DNA of 64,000 bases from Theocolax elegans (lineage: Eukaryota; Arthropoda; Insecta; Hymenoptera; Cerocephalidae), in contig CM047426.1 of the NCBI GenBank assembly GCA_026168455.1, forward strand, positions 88,873,986 to 88,937,985, read 5' to 3'. Below, piece after piece: positions 41,901-53,716 of this stretch; position 1 is the first letter of the stretch; each line of letters begins with the position of its first letter. The position numbers and the translations under genes are program-made. The notes under the pieces are model-generated. The model searched no databases. It was not told the origin of the DNA and worked only from the letters and a program-made list of their open reading frames with translations.

Positions 41901-42294
41901 ACATTATGGTAAGAAACCTTTAGATACAATTCGACAGAAAATTGATTTCCCGGAAATTAATGAAATCGACAACTATGAAATAAATATAGAGTTAGCTAAC
42001 GAGAGAACAAACAAGCAACATGAAAGGCAGAAACGTGCAATGCACAAATATAATAGTGAGAAAATTAATGTGAATGATCTCGTACTTTTGCGAATACCCA
42101 AACAATCAAATGCGTTAAATAAAACGATCTCGAAGTTTTTCCATGTATATTATGGACCCTTTCGCGTATCTCGTTCCTTCAATGAAAACGCGTTTGAACT
42201 CGTTCACATTAAAAATCCGTCAAAAGTAATTGGAAGGTATAACCGATCAGATTTGAGACCATATCATCTCCCGATTGTTGACAATCATAGTTAA
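38881..42294 (+). CDS. pol: Pol polyprotein: protease, RT, RNase H, integrase
   Basis: The pol frame is open from 38872 and is entered by -1 slippage at 38875-38881. It has no natural ATG near its start, which supports translation as Gag-Pol. About 1137 codons. Aspartic protease: DTG at 39055-39063, with an ILG motif near 39276. Reverse transcriptase: catalytic Asp at 39988 (CTDF) and YIDD at 40168-40179. RNase H: D 40615, E 40735, D 40816. Integrase: zinc-binding H 41275, H 41290, C 41380, C 41389; catalytic D 41476, D 41653, E 41758. The last two are 34 residues apart, one fewer than the common 35, because the motif reads NPSER. A GPF module lies at 42154-42162. All catalytic residues are present and no stop or frameshift interrupts the frame. 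It copies the element RNA to DNA and inserts it. Confidence 0.95.
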   Translation, partial: RGVSSIIEGPISSCNIDIQDLAFDVLGDKNPSKTLGIKQTRSPRIYISIEKINCECLIDTGSNVTCISETVFEKIKHIKNIKILPVTNIKLTGAFSKKSIRVKKQIFIEILIGKCKMTVVFLVIPNLIFDVILGIDWMLKNGVVVDGINRVLTVGDEIIREPKISFSDNLPEKYECCKIENTTDISMSLRDGGFPSSQGGGSISTIESFLEAGEDKCCDTHKLEDFENRVVSKLHEGQMIDSVDKEKLFNLIMEFRDIFSENPGCLKGYKYKIKMTREAPILRKTYPIPLAYKQAVKKEIDKMLENGIIEKRSSPFCNPIHVVPKKDGSVRLCLDARIINKFIEADNESPPLIEEVAQKHEGTKIFSCTDFTQGYYQIELDRESQLCTAFLIDGESFVFKRIPFGMKISGSAFIRAVRKLFGDLEFLVAYIDDAIIRSQSFEEHLLHLRQFWSIIKSAGLTLNFDKTLFCRDEVPFLGFILSTRGIKPNSERIKTIKKIPTPKNRKELQQFIGVCTYYRRFYYQYAKYIDPFRDLLSNKTTFKWSDKHVEAFENIKNKLCQHIELNHYQTDRPFYLQTDGSKSGISAVLFQIDDSGDIRIISLVSRCLSSYEMNYSATEIELLAIVYAVIKLKTYLLGCTFRLITDHKALLFLIKTPFYTSRLTRWSLILDLFPYEIEHCKGSENIIADYFSRIHKHNVKESDIIDSGVDSNSENQEISAVKIINNIKGIDTWFPDLKNISKLQISDKYLKSLIENIKITERDDFKIQSDILFHKSKNNNNWKIVVPKDLKLKLIREIHERIGHLGVYKTMSEIKNNFWWKGMRNAVKDFVVSCDLCQRTKPLNRIMTGKYLQVSATKPNELLAVDFYGALPRSTGGVEYIFVLLDVFSRLVTLYPLKKATARAAIKKLKEYFEMVGKPQKILSDHGTQFLSSAWQEFLKSEQVEPVYCSIRHPQANPSERIMRELGRFFRAYCSDRHSSWARHLNQINAWINFSTHTVTGFTPYQLHYGKKPLDTIRQKIDFPEINEIDNYEINIELANERTNKQHERQKRAMHKYNSEKINVNDLVLLRIPKQSNALNKTISKFFHVYYGPFRVSRSFNENAFELVHIKNPSKVIGRYNRSDLRPYHLPIVDNHS

Positions 42295-42699
42295 ATATGT
42301 ACTAGTCTATAAATGTATATATTATTGACGATTTAGCATGCTAATGTATAAGATTATATTGTATTTTATAGTTAATAACAGACAAGAGCGAAATGATAAT
42401 TAAGTAAATATAAATGATGGTTGTAAATAGTTTATAATAGATAAGTGTTAAATTTTATGTACAATACTTATAAGAGAAGGTAATGAAAAATAAGATATTA
42501 TAATTTATAATTAATTTCAGCTATGTAAAAATATATGTAAAGTATGTATGAGTAATGTTTATGAATGGTGGGTTGAAAAGAAGAAAGAAGAAATAAATCA
42601 ATCAGCAACAAGAAACGATACAAACAACGATGTATATATAAAAATATATATATACAATATATAAGGCGTATTTTAAATATTTTGTGTCATAAAATATTT
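42295..42699 (+). other. Non-coding 3' region of the Gypsy element
   Basis: About 400 AT-rich bases between the pol stop and the polypurine tract. No env-like frame is present. A TA-rich patch lies near 42630-42662. Confidence 0.7.
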
Positions 42700-42710
42700 A
42701 AAAGGGGGAT
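42700..42710 (+). promoter_or_regulatory. Polypurine tract
   Basis: AAAAGGGGGAT lies two bases before the right LTR, the expected plus-strand primer for reverse transcription. Confidence 0.8.
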
Positions 42711-42712
42711 AT

Positions 42713-43198
42713 TGTAATAATCTAATAAGCTCATCGTCAAAATTCTGAGAGAGAGAGGGAATGTTCAAGAGAGAGGGAAACATTATAAGTCGACTAGTCT
42801 TCTATAAGATGTAAAATCAGACTGGAAGAGGAGAGCCACTGTTTAGCATGGCTTACTCCTAAACCCAATTATATCTCTCTCTCCTAATATTATTGATAAG
42901 ACGATCACTGTATTAAACGTGAAGAGCAAAAACAAGGAAAAAACAGATTTTATATCGCCTCAAAACAAATACTGTGTACGGAGCGGGCCCGAATTCGATT
43001 CTCAAACCAAGCAGAAATATTAAGGTGAAATAAGAAGAGAGAAGAGGGGAAATACCTGAATGTGTGAGTGAATGTGCGGATTGTTAGCATTAAATTGTAT
43101 AATGTAATAATTCATTAATTGTATTTCATTAAATTAATATCGTGAAAAAGTTGAGAAATAAAAAGTTTAATTTTATTATAAATATTAGTACCATTACA
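42713..43198 (+). repeat. Right LTR
   Basis: 486 bases with the same ends and length as the left LTR and no difference seen by eye. It is followed by the CACC target-site duplication (43199-43202). Confidence 0.95.
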
Positions 43199-44999
43199 CA
43201 CCCTATGAACGTCAAGAGCGAAACAAAATCTTTATAAGTATAGTGTCATCAGCATTGAGATTTTACTAGGTATCAGAGACTCGAATCAAGTACGATCATT
43301 GTCCAACGTTGATCAATGGCTAATTAAAGAAAACCTTCTTATCATTTAAAAAATCACTTTTTCCCTCTTGAAACAATCAGAATATCAATTATCATACACA
43401 GGATTCACGGAATGCTTAACACCGTAACTGTTTTATTATTATCCACGTATCATATGTATATACGTATAGACCTTAAAGTAAAATTTTCTTTTCACCAAGA
43501 ATTATATGTCGAGTAAAGCCATGAAAAGCAGGGGACGTTATTGCAATAATTAACGTCGTAAACGAGCGTCGACGCAAGCGATTTGCCCTGAAATCATAAA
43601 AGCTTTAATTAAAAACGCGGCTTTCGGCGCTGTGTGCACCGTGGCTCTGCTCCTCTCTTTTATAAGAGTCATACGGTAATCCAGATGTTGCCGTCGCCGC
43701 AGCCCGTGCTTTCGCACACAGCACCGAATGCATTTGCCGAAATAAATATTCAACGGCCCCGGACAGAGTCGCAGGGCCATATCGTACAATGGCAAAACGC
43801 CGTCGTCGATGTTTCATTTACGAAAGTGCTTGAGGACCTTGCGTCTACTCCTCTTCTCTCTCTCTCTCTCTCTCTTTTGCTCTCGTTCTCTTACTCCCTT
43901 TTACTCTCTTTATGTTGATGAATAATGGTTGCTTGAGCGATGCTCTTGCGATCTTTTCTATGTACACTTATTTTTAGAATTTCAAATTATTACTTTATAT
44001 ATTTATACGATTTCTCTTTTGCTCTCTTACGTCTCGCCCTTGAAAACGATTGAAATCGTGTATGGCAAAGAGCAATGTACATCTATATAAATTATAAAGT
44101 AAAATGCCACCTTGAATTATTTCATTGATATTAAATTACAAATTATCCATTTGCATTATTCAATTTATATAATTTCATCGAAGAAAAATATTAAAATTTA
44201 ATATAGATACTGAAAATCGTGTAAAAAAAGAAAAATAGACAATTTTTAATAAAATAACGAAAATCGTTGGAATTTCAATGAAAATAAATTAATTTGTCTG
44301 TAATTAAAAGTACTTTAATAAATTAGTTATAAAATTTAATTTTTCTAAAGATATATATGTATACTTTATGAAAATTTATAAATTTTTACAATATTCAAAT
44401 AATATTTGGGATATTTAATAGGTGATTGTTAACGATTGATTAATAATACATTTTAAGAATTACAATAAAATTTAATTTTATCCCTTAGTATTTAATGTTA
44501 AAAAAATTCTTTGGACGAAAAGAAATTTCTTCTCAGAATAGCGCGAAATTTTGTGACAGAAATTTCCATATGCACTAGTAACCCGAGGGCATATCTTTTT
44601 TATTGAGAAAATTATTGCATTTCTAACGAAAAATTCAAGTGACGTATGAAAAAAATACCATTTACATTTTAACCTTTTTTTATCTGTTATTAAAATCCTA
44701 TCGCAATAAAAACGTGAAAACTGTCGATTATGAATAGTTATATTTATAGCTATATATTTTAACTTATATTATTATTAAAATTAGAATATAGGTGGAGTTG
44801 TGATGTGTACATGTATATACGTATATAGATTGATGAGTTCATCGGAATATTCATTGTAATTTTAAAAATGAGAATTTGAAAAAGGTAACTCTTTAGTATT
44901 GAAAAGCGATAGGAGCCAGGTCGAAAAGTTTTACCGGGCCTGCCCGCGAATCCACTTAGAACAAATTTAACTTGAAATGTTTAATTCTCTCAACTCGAA

Positions 45000-45560
45000 A
45001 AGTCGGACACGCAAAGTTCGCGCAGCCCCACCCAAAGTGGCCTATAAACGTTCACTCGATAAAACGTAAAACATTTCGCGTGCCTCGGGAAGGAGAGGCA
45101 GGGTTAGGGGGGAGAGGGCGGAGGGGGAGAGAAAACGAGTTAGGTGGGTGAAGAAAAAAAAGTTTACTACTTGACTCAAAAGCACACCACGGGTTCTCAA
45201 AGAGAAGCTGCGGAAGCCGTGCGGAAAAGTCAAAGATGAGGCGGCGAAAATAGTTTACGGGATCGATGGTTCCTCAAGCTTCTAGAATTCCGAAGAAGCA
45301 ATCTCGAGAAACGGAGGAGAGGAGAGTCTAGCGCGGTGTGGCTTACCAAACGGAACATTGGGTTACAAGGCGCTTGACCGTCCCTAAGACCCACCGCGGT
45401 GCATAGCTACGCCGAAGAGATTTATCGCCTTCCGAGCTCGCTTTGACGTGACTGCAATTAACCAGAGGAGGCGGCGACGAGGCACGCGCGAGCGAGTTTC
45501 GGGCCCTTTTATCAGTGCACTTTAACCCTCGCTTTCCGCTTCGTGGACGCGGACTGATGG
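45000..45560. other. GC-richer island, function unknown
   Basis: About 560 bases with markedly higher GC and CpG than the flanks. No conserved protein motif, tRNA or splice-bounded exon is evident. It could be a regulatory island or a promoter region for a distant or non-coding gene. Confidence 0.3.
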
Positions 45561-48500
45561 TAAATATGATTCGATTTCTGGTCTTCCATTGAGGGTATCT
45601 ATCTCCCTCCCTCTCTCCCTCCCTCTCTCCCTCTTCCTCTCGCGTTCATTTAATTGTTCAATTTGTTATAGAGACTCTGCTAATACTTTTGTATTCAAGT
45701 GACCTACTTGCCAACTAAGATTTAAACGTCAATCATTTTAATCAAGAACTTTATTTCACCAGATTTATATTATCTCCTTTATGTAGAATGTACTATAATA
45801 TGCTACAGTTTTCATAAAGATTATAACGAATTTAAATAAAATTTATTTTTAAGTCTTCGAGATTAATTTTTTAAATGATCTAATGCAGCTTTATGACTTA
45901 TAATGACATTTTATTTTAATGATTGATAACTGTAACGAGGAGAGTATCACATGTAGGTCACCAACTTGCCTGCAACTAAGTTTGGCATGCTACTATTCAA
46001 TGGTTTCTTTTATTTTTTTCGGAATTTAAAATGTACGTTGAGAGATTTATACCGCCCTTTATTGTTTTGCTTTTTCATTAAAAAGTATAATCACTCGCAG
46101 TCACAGCACACTCGATAACTGGTAATATAACGATCCACCTACGAGAAACAGTATTCGAAACACATTCGTTTAATTTTATTTTTTTCCTCTACTTTTATTC
46201 ATTCAACAAGTATCAATAATTTTTTTAATCAAATTATAGACATCGTCAATTCACTGTTACCAAATTTTTAGCACCATAATCTTCATCAAATATGTTTTAA
46301 AGTGTTCAGTTTATAGGCGCGTGTCTCAAGTTTTTTTTCAGTCATGTAAACGCTATTAAGTCAAACGTTATCTATGAATATAAAATCTATATAACATGAG
46401 CTATATGTACTTGTACTAGTAAAATTTATTTACCGATCATTATCGGTATTATTCATTTTTATTACACTTACTGTTCGACGGTTTATCTATTGATTTTCAG
46501 GTTCGTATAGTTAATTTGTACGGCGTTACAAGGTGGCAATTAAATTGCATGTACTTTGTATATTGCGTGAGATAAAAATAAGCATTTTACCGTGTAAAAG
46601 TTTTGATTATAGCAATTCAAGATGTATAAATTTAATTGGTTGTAAATAATTCGTAGTGTGCATAAATTTGCTTTAGTGACATAATATTTTCTATCGTTTT
46701 ATCATTTTATTCTCAATTTAATTATACCCGTAAATTGCAATGGGGAAATAAATTTTATTAACTAGCGCTAACGAAATTAATACGAAAGAATCGACTCGTT
46801 AATAAAGGTTTCATTACCATTTTACATATACGTATACATTTCCTATATTTATTTTACATCATTTTTATCATACTCTATACATACAAAATAATTTATTGAA
46901 AATTATTTTTCTTTTGGAAAAATGTCTTTTATTTGTAGTGTTTAGTGAGAGCTTGTACACAAGTTGATAATAATATTAATATCCATGTGATCAAGTAGGA
47001 ATTCTCACTAAAAAATCCCAAGGGATTCCAGTCCTCCGTGGTAAAATTTAATGAAAATATATGCTTTCATCGTGTAGGTTCAACTCGCTGAAAATCTTAT
47101 AGAATACGTAATTAACGAACGCTGCAATTCAAAAAACAGAAATTACAACTGAGGATGTACACATTTTAGATCCTCTTACATATTGGAATTCTTACTATAC
47201 AACTATCGTTTGCTTACACATTTAGCAGTCACGTAATTGTACACACATATCTACGTTTATAAGTGGGAATCCATTTTCATTTCCATAATACCTTCCTTTA
47301 TTTTATAGGATTGAGAAATGTCGCGGATGAGAAAATAAATGAAAAACCCTCACGGGGATTAAGCATATATATGTATTTGAAAGCTATGAACGTTTCAAAA
47401 AATTATACGAGAAGAAAGCACTCAAAACACAATTTCAGCACGCAAGCATAACTCTCTGAGTTTATATTCGTGGATGCATTTTATGTTTACATTTTACTAT
47501 AGTTCTATTTTTCTTTCTTTTTTTTTATTATTTTAAATGAACTTCGTGCGTGTTTCGGTTAATAAGCATCAAAACATGATTGCGTGTTCGGCCTCCTCGT
47601 TTATTTTAGTTCGATGAAAAAAGTACTCGTACGGTACATTTTCTAAATTTTATAAATAAAAAATACACGTTAATGTTGTAATTATATTAAGGATATTTCC
47701 ATTCGATAATATTTTTAATTTATTAATAAATAATGCAGATAACTCACTACCATTAAAACATCAATTTCGAATGCCTAACAATGACATTATCAACTACAAC
47801 ATAATTAAGAAGGTTTCAATTCTATACAAAAAAAATAGATATTTCGTTGTAGAAGATTAATGTCTACTTAATTGCCTTCAAGGATAAAGGAAAATACAAG
47901 GATGTACTTTAAAGTTGATACATTATACGCTAAACATCATATTCAACATTAATTGTTTATTTACTTTTACAAATAGGTTAATGTTCCTATGCAACTTGAC
48001 TGTAATTAATTAAAAAACATACTCGATAAATGAAATGGATAAACGGAATTGTTTTTCTGGCAAACCAATTGATATGGTTAACAAAACATTTTCTTTAATG
48101 ACAAATAGACTTTTCTGGTAGCTTACCGTATAAGTAAAAATTGACATACACACTAATAAATAGCTAATATTGATACTTTATTTCCCTATAGAAATTTTAC
48201 TACTCAAAAATAACAAATTATTATTTTGCGGTGATATTTTATGATAAAAAATGATTATTGGAATCATCATATATTAATCATAGACTTATGATAATATGGT
48301 AAAGATACATTAGCAAGATATATTTGTATGCATTTAAATTAATTATAAAACATCAATTTTTTTATTAAATTCGTTATGTTACTCAATAAATAGAAATTAT
48401 TTATTACTTTAAATGCTTATGTAGTGTTACATATATAAATCAGGGTTTTTAATCCGTTCCTTTTATTAATCAAAATTAAAAAAAGCATATTGTCAACGAA

Positions 48501-51500
48501 AACCACAAAACATCTTGATGTAGAATTAACAAAGACAGGACAATTTACATAACTATGTTGATCAATATGTACAGCTTGATAGCTGCTATGGGTAAGAAGA
48601 GCTTGCGCTCTAAAGCTGAGGGAATGAATAGTCACTCTTAGTGAGTAAGAACCGAGCATCTCTTGCGTGGAGTGGTTCAATTTTCGCTTTCTTGAAGTGA
48701 CTTTTCACTCTTTCTCACTATTAATCATTCTATAAAAATTAGAGATTAACTTAATGTCAATTCAAAATTTTATATTTTTTGACGAGATTATTCATCATAA
48801 AACTCTTATTCATTTAACCTAAATTTCGTTGTAATGTAGTCTGAAAATGCTTAAGATTTCGAGCAAGATAACTATACACATAAATGTACAATTTTATTAA
48901 TATAAATTATTTTTCAAAAGTGAAATCTTTTATATATCGTCAATGACCTTTGACATAAAGTATGCTTTAGTGAAAAAACACATTTATAAATGTACAAGGT
49001 TTATCATTTTTCCTTTTTCCTGACTCGTTATAAAGTAGCAAATCTCGTGGTTGAATTCCATTAGAGAGATTGCACTTTTTATTTTCTTTTGGCAGGTGGT
49101 TTTCGCGAATTCTCCAAATTCATTTCTGAAACTCTGTCAATGGAATCATACTTGCAGTAACCCGTTATCTTTTCAATAAAATACACTTTTTTTTATTTAG
49201 AATATTTATAAAACTTCCAAACAAGAAATTAAATTACAGTTAACATTTATTTGCTTTACTTTAAAAAAATTAATAATAAAAGTAATAATAAAATGTTGTT
49301 TATAAATATGTTGATCACTCGTGAAAAAATTTTGCAGGTTTTTATTTATACTATGTTTTGAACGCATTACTTATAATTATAACTTATAAATGAAACCGCA
49401 ATGTTTTCAATTTATATTGGAATTAACAATTTTATTAATTGAAACATTTTTTTTCAATTTTAAAAGTACCCATAATTAAAAGATGCCCTATTTAAAATTG
49501 GTATGTTCAGTTTGAAAAATGGTTTTAATTTCTCCAGAGTTTATTAACCAACATCTGGCTAAAACTCAGAGATTTTTTTTAAAATGAAAATCAATATTAG
49601 ATTTTCATTTTGAAAGTAATAAGTAATAAAAATGTGGTACTTTAAGCAACCAAAATTTGAAACCTTTCTCCTTTCATAGTGTTTATTTATCGCATATATT
49701 AATTATTTTATTATGAATCTATTTTATAAATCACGATAAATTATTAAAAAATTATTATCATATTTCAAATGAAAGTTTTGTAAATATTCTAAAAATCAAT
49801 GGATTATTAATTAATTTATGAAAACTCTACATAAACATGTTACCAACTGCACCCAGAATGGCCCGCGCTATCTAAAATTTATAAACCTTGACCAAGTGTA
49901 AATGTAAATTAATGAAAAAAAAATAAATAAAATTTGGTATTTAATTATAAATCGCAAGTATAACGAATGGTCGATTACACCCTGACTTCGGAATTCGCCT
50001 CTGGCGCACCCGCGCGGTCTCGAGTTTCTACTGAGCCGGGAAAGCAGTAAAGCAAAACGCCCGCGGAAACCAAAGAAACCGCAGTTTCGGTGCCGAGCCT
50101 CCCAAGGAGAGAGAAAGGGAGAGCAACAGCACAAAACCTCAACGTACCTATGAAGAAATGCCCCTACGTTCTCTACCCTCCAGGAAATAGAAACTTGAGA
50201 CACGACGAAGAGTACCGTGTGGAGCGAATCGTATGGAACCTAGGAGGGATTTTTTCTTTCAAAAGCCAAGTGGATTCCCTACGTAGGATTGAGAAAGACT
50301 TTCTTTTTCGGACTCTCATTCGCTTTCAAAGTAGAAATTTTTTTCTACCTCCCTTCAAGTTTTTTGTTATGTATATATACATATATATAAGTCTTGAGGA
50401 CTATTATGCGTTGTGAAAGAAATTTTAATAAGGCTACTGAGTTTTCATACGATGATTAAGAATATATAACTTAAATTTAATAATTTTTAAATTATATTAA
50501 ATAATTAATTATTTCTACGTGTAAAGTTCCGTTAATTTTATAATTATTTACATGAATATCTCAAACTGTCTCAAACAATGATATTAACACTTATTTTATG
50601 ATAAACATTTTGCAAAATATATATAACACAATTAATAGAATGTTAATCCAATTTCGATTTTTATTAAAGCCAATAATATTAATTAATAAGATCAAATGTT
50701 GATTATCAATTAAATTATTATTTCACAATTTCAGGTTTTTGAGATATTTATCTATTTCTTAAAATATATTCCAGTCCGCACAATTCTCTAACTAATCTAA
50801 TTACAAATGTAATAGTTTTACATGTCTTCCTTAATAAAACCGGAAACAAATTAAGTTTTGAAAAATGAAATCTTTTATGGACTTAAACAATGAAAAATTG
50901 ATAATTTCAAAAAAAAGGAAAGGCGCACTAGCTGGCAAGTCAATTATAGAACCGGTGAATCTGTGATCGATGCCCTTAAACTCTAACGAGAGGATAAGCA
51001 TTGAAGCATTAATCTTGCTCTCGCAAAATAAAAAAAATAAGATATAAAAAAAAATGCGCCACATCTCACGGGTTTCTCAGAATTTACGAGAATAGTTGCC
51101 CTCTATTTTTACGAATCCCGAGGGCTGACGCCCCTGGCTCCTGTTGCTCTTGCAGACTCAGCGCATCTCTTTATTAAATTTAATGAATAGTCCTCGATGG
51201 TACCTCTACCTAAGGTCTGGTAATGTTTATGACCATCTGATATGGGCACATTTCGTTATCTTACTAAAAAAAATATAGTTGTTACTTCATTTATAACACA
51301 TAAATTTCTTCTACTTAAACTTGCTGTGTAACATTTAATTTTTCTAATCCATAATGTAGAAGTGACAAACTGTCCAAAGGTTATACGTAAGCTACAGATA
51401 CTTTGTACAATTGAGATAATTAAAGTTAAATCTAAAAAAGAAGTAAGTCATTAATTAAAGTAATCAATTTACTTTTTAAAAAAATGATGGTATATTCGAG

Positions 51501-51801
51501 ATTTTGTAACACGTTTGTAACGCGTACGATCGTACAAACGGTATAACCCTTTCAGCTAAATGTTACGTGGGCTGAAAGAAACATTACATAACAGTGGCTG
51601 AGAGAAGACTGAACAGAGTAATTCGTGGAAGGCGACAGCTAATTCTGATTTGTCGTCGATCGTTAATCATCAACGACTAAGACGGATATCGACGAGCCAA
51701 GCGCGTTATCACTCCTTGCCCTTCGCCCGAGCAACTGACGATTTCTCACACCATGCTGGATGGAACTAGCCTCCTTCTTATCGAGACGCATGCGCGTACA
51801 G

Positions 51802-51804
51802 ATA

Positions 51805-51850
<46 letters not shown>
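51802..51850. repeat. TA microsatellite
   Basis: About 49 bases of TA with one early interruption, followed by a short CA run. Confidence 0.9.
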
Positions 51851-51856
<6 letters not shown>

Positions 51857-53288
51857 GTATCGAGTTGACAAATCGTTTGCCGGATTATACCGGTACACGT
51901 CGACTGATTCCCGGACGTATACCTTGGCTTTATAGTAATCGGTGTAACGGACTTACGTGATTCCGGAACGGATAGAAATTTTTCTTGTTTCGCGAGAAAA
52001 CCCTACGAGAGTGAAATTTGGATGAAAAAAATGAGATTTCGTAGAGCAATTTGTAAAGAATTTATTAAAATGTAAATCGATCCCGTTTTATCATAATTTT
52101 TATTAACTTTCGACATTTTTCAGGGATAACTTTTTCTATCGCGCATCATATACATCTTTTTGCTGTTGATTTTTATTATTTGTTCCTTTAGTAACAGCTC
52201 GGATAATTTACGAATTACGTTTTGTTCATTTAGCTGAATTATTGTTAATTTAATGAAACATGCACGAATCATCTTACAAAGATAATCAAAAACTAATCAC
52301 GCCTTCTTTCTTAAATATTAGTTTTTATCACAAAGTATATAAGAATGGCACACAAAATTTACGTAGTTAAAATCATGAAGGAATCTTTACTTTTATAGCA
52401 CACGCCAATCGACAAGGTCGATCTAAACCGTAAAATAAAAGATTTAAGAAAAGCCTCTAGGTCAAACGAATCGATTATCACTCAAGTTCTAAAGTTGAGT
52501 AAAGTTTCATCCAATATAACGACTACGATTTACCAAGTTAATCTCCGTAAAAAAGCTTCGATAAATTTAACGAAACTTTCCTTTAGTGTCATATTCCTTA
52601 GAACCGATTGTACTTTCACATTCTACGATCGACGAGAAGCCCACGTAGAATCGCTTCAACGTCAACGAATGCTTCGCCGGATGATCTACTTATCGGCATT
52701 ACTCGCATGTATGCGTCTCAGATTTTTCGTTTTTTTTTCATCACGTCGTCGTATAAGACAAAGCACGCCGCGTCTTTCAAGTCGAAGGGTCGAACCAAGT
52801 CCTCCGAGATGAGAAAAAAGGTATAAAGGAGGGTTGGTAAAAATAGACGCGATGTTCCGGGTCAAGCCGACAATTAGGCATCTGGCGAGACTTTGGCCCC
52901 CGAGAATATCCAAATAAATTGACTACCTCCGTCTTTGTCTTGTTCAACTTTTATCCCAAGATCCTCTTTTTAACTACAGTCGAACTTTTTTTTATATAAT
53001 TGGTACAATTAATGAAATAATTGTTTATTGGTTGTAATTCCACGCTGCTGATTCTTACTTCCTTTTACATTGATTTAAAAATAAATATTTATTGAAATAC
53101 GATTGATACAGTTTGCGTTGAAATATAAAATTTATTTTTTCTTAAAATTAAACAGCAGAAATATATATTTATATGATATTGTAAAACGTAATTTGATTTA
53201 TTTAAAGAAAATTAATCGTTCGTCAAAAGCAAATCAATTTTAATTGATTATTTCTGTTTTAAATATGTATTTAAAATTCTAAATCCCT

Positions 53289-53716
53289 TTATTTACGGCA
53301 GGGGTCTGTTTCTGCACACAGGAATTAAACACATAATGTTTGCGCACAAAAATACTGCACTTTACTTTTATGCACGGTGCACAAATATTTTACAAAATAA
53401 TATAATTAATAAAAATAATCGTTTATTTTGTGCACATAAAAATTGTGCACATAAATATTGTACACATAAAAATTGTACACATAAATATTTTTTTAATCTT
53501 ATTTTGATGTGCATAATATTTACGTGTACAATTTTAATGTGCACAATTTTTATGTGCACAATTTATATGTGCACAAAATAAACGATTATTTTTATTAATT
53601 TAAATTATTTTCTAAAATATTTGTGCACCGTGCATAAAAGTAAAGTGCAGTATTGTTGTGCACAAACATTATGTGTTTAATTCCTGTGTGCAGAAACAGA
53701 CCGCTGCCTTATTTAC
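53289..53716. mobile_element. Palindromic MITE with 8-bp TSD (TTATTTAC)
   Basis: The element is 53297-53708 (412 bp), flanked by TTATTTAC at 53289-53296 and 53709-53716. The terminal inverted repeats begin GGCAG(G/C)GGTCTGTTTCTG. The outer 95 or so bases of each arm pair with only about three mismatches, and pairing continues with more mismatches almost to the centre near 53502, so nearly the whole element is one hairpin. The inner arms are built from short repeats of CACATAAAAATTGT type rich in TGTGCAC. It has no coding capacity. An 8-bp duplication is compatible with hAT, P, Merlin or Zisupton-type transposases, and the ends do not settle which. Confidence 0.85.

Larger units (their letters stand above)
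37224..43198 (+). mobile_element. Complete, young Ty3/Gypsy LTR retrotransposon (5975 bp)
   Basis: The parts, in order, are: 486-bp left LTR, primer-binding site, gag, pol (protease, reverse transcriptase, RNase H, integrase) in the -1 frame, polypurine tract and 486-bp right LTR, with a CACC target-site duplication. The RT-RNase H-integrase order and a C-terminal GPF motif identify Ty3/Gypsy rather than Copia or BEL. The LTRs start TG, end CA and look identical by eye, and both reading frames are open, so the insertion is recent and may be active. There is no env frame between pol and the right LTR. Confidence 0.95.
43203..53288. other. Gene-free stretch
   Basis: No gene is recognised. It contains a CT microsatellite (43855-43874), a pyrimidine-rich tract of CTCCCTCC units (about 45600-45642), a GC-richer island at 45000-45560 and TA repeats at 51802-51850. 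Minus-strand frames such as 49868-50203 have no recognisable domain. Confidence 0.45.

Noticed and set aside
42295..42712. Possible env gene after pol
   Set aside because: The region is short and AT-rich with no frame, so the element lacks env.
43550..43918. Overlapping open frames on both strands beside a CT tract
   Set aside because: Low-complexity translations with no family motif.
53336..53581. Cys/His-rich open frames resembling zinc fingers
   Set aside because: They translate the TGTGCAC/CACATAAA repeats of the MITE; the repeat pattern comes from DNA, not protein.
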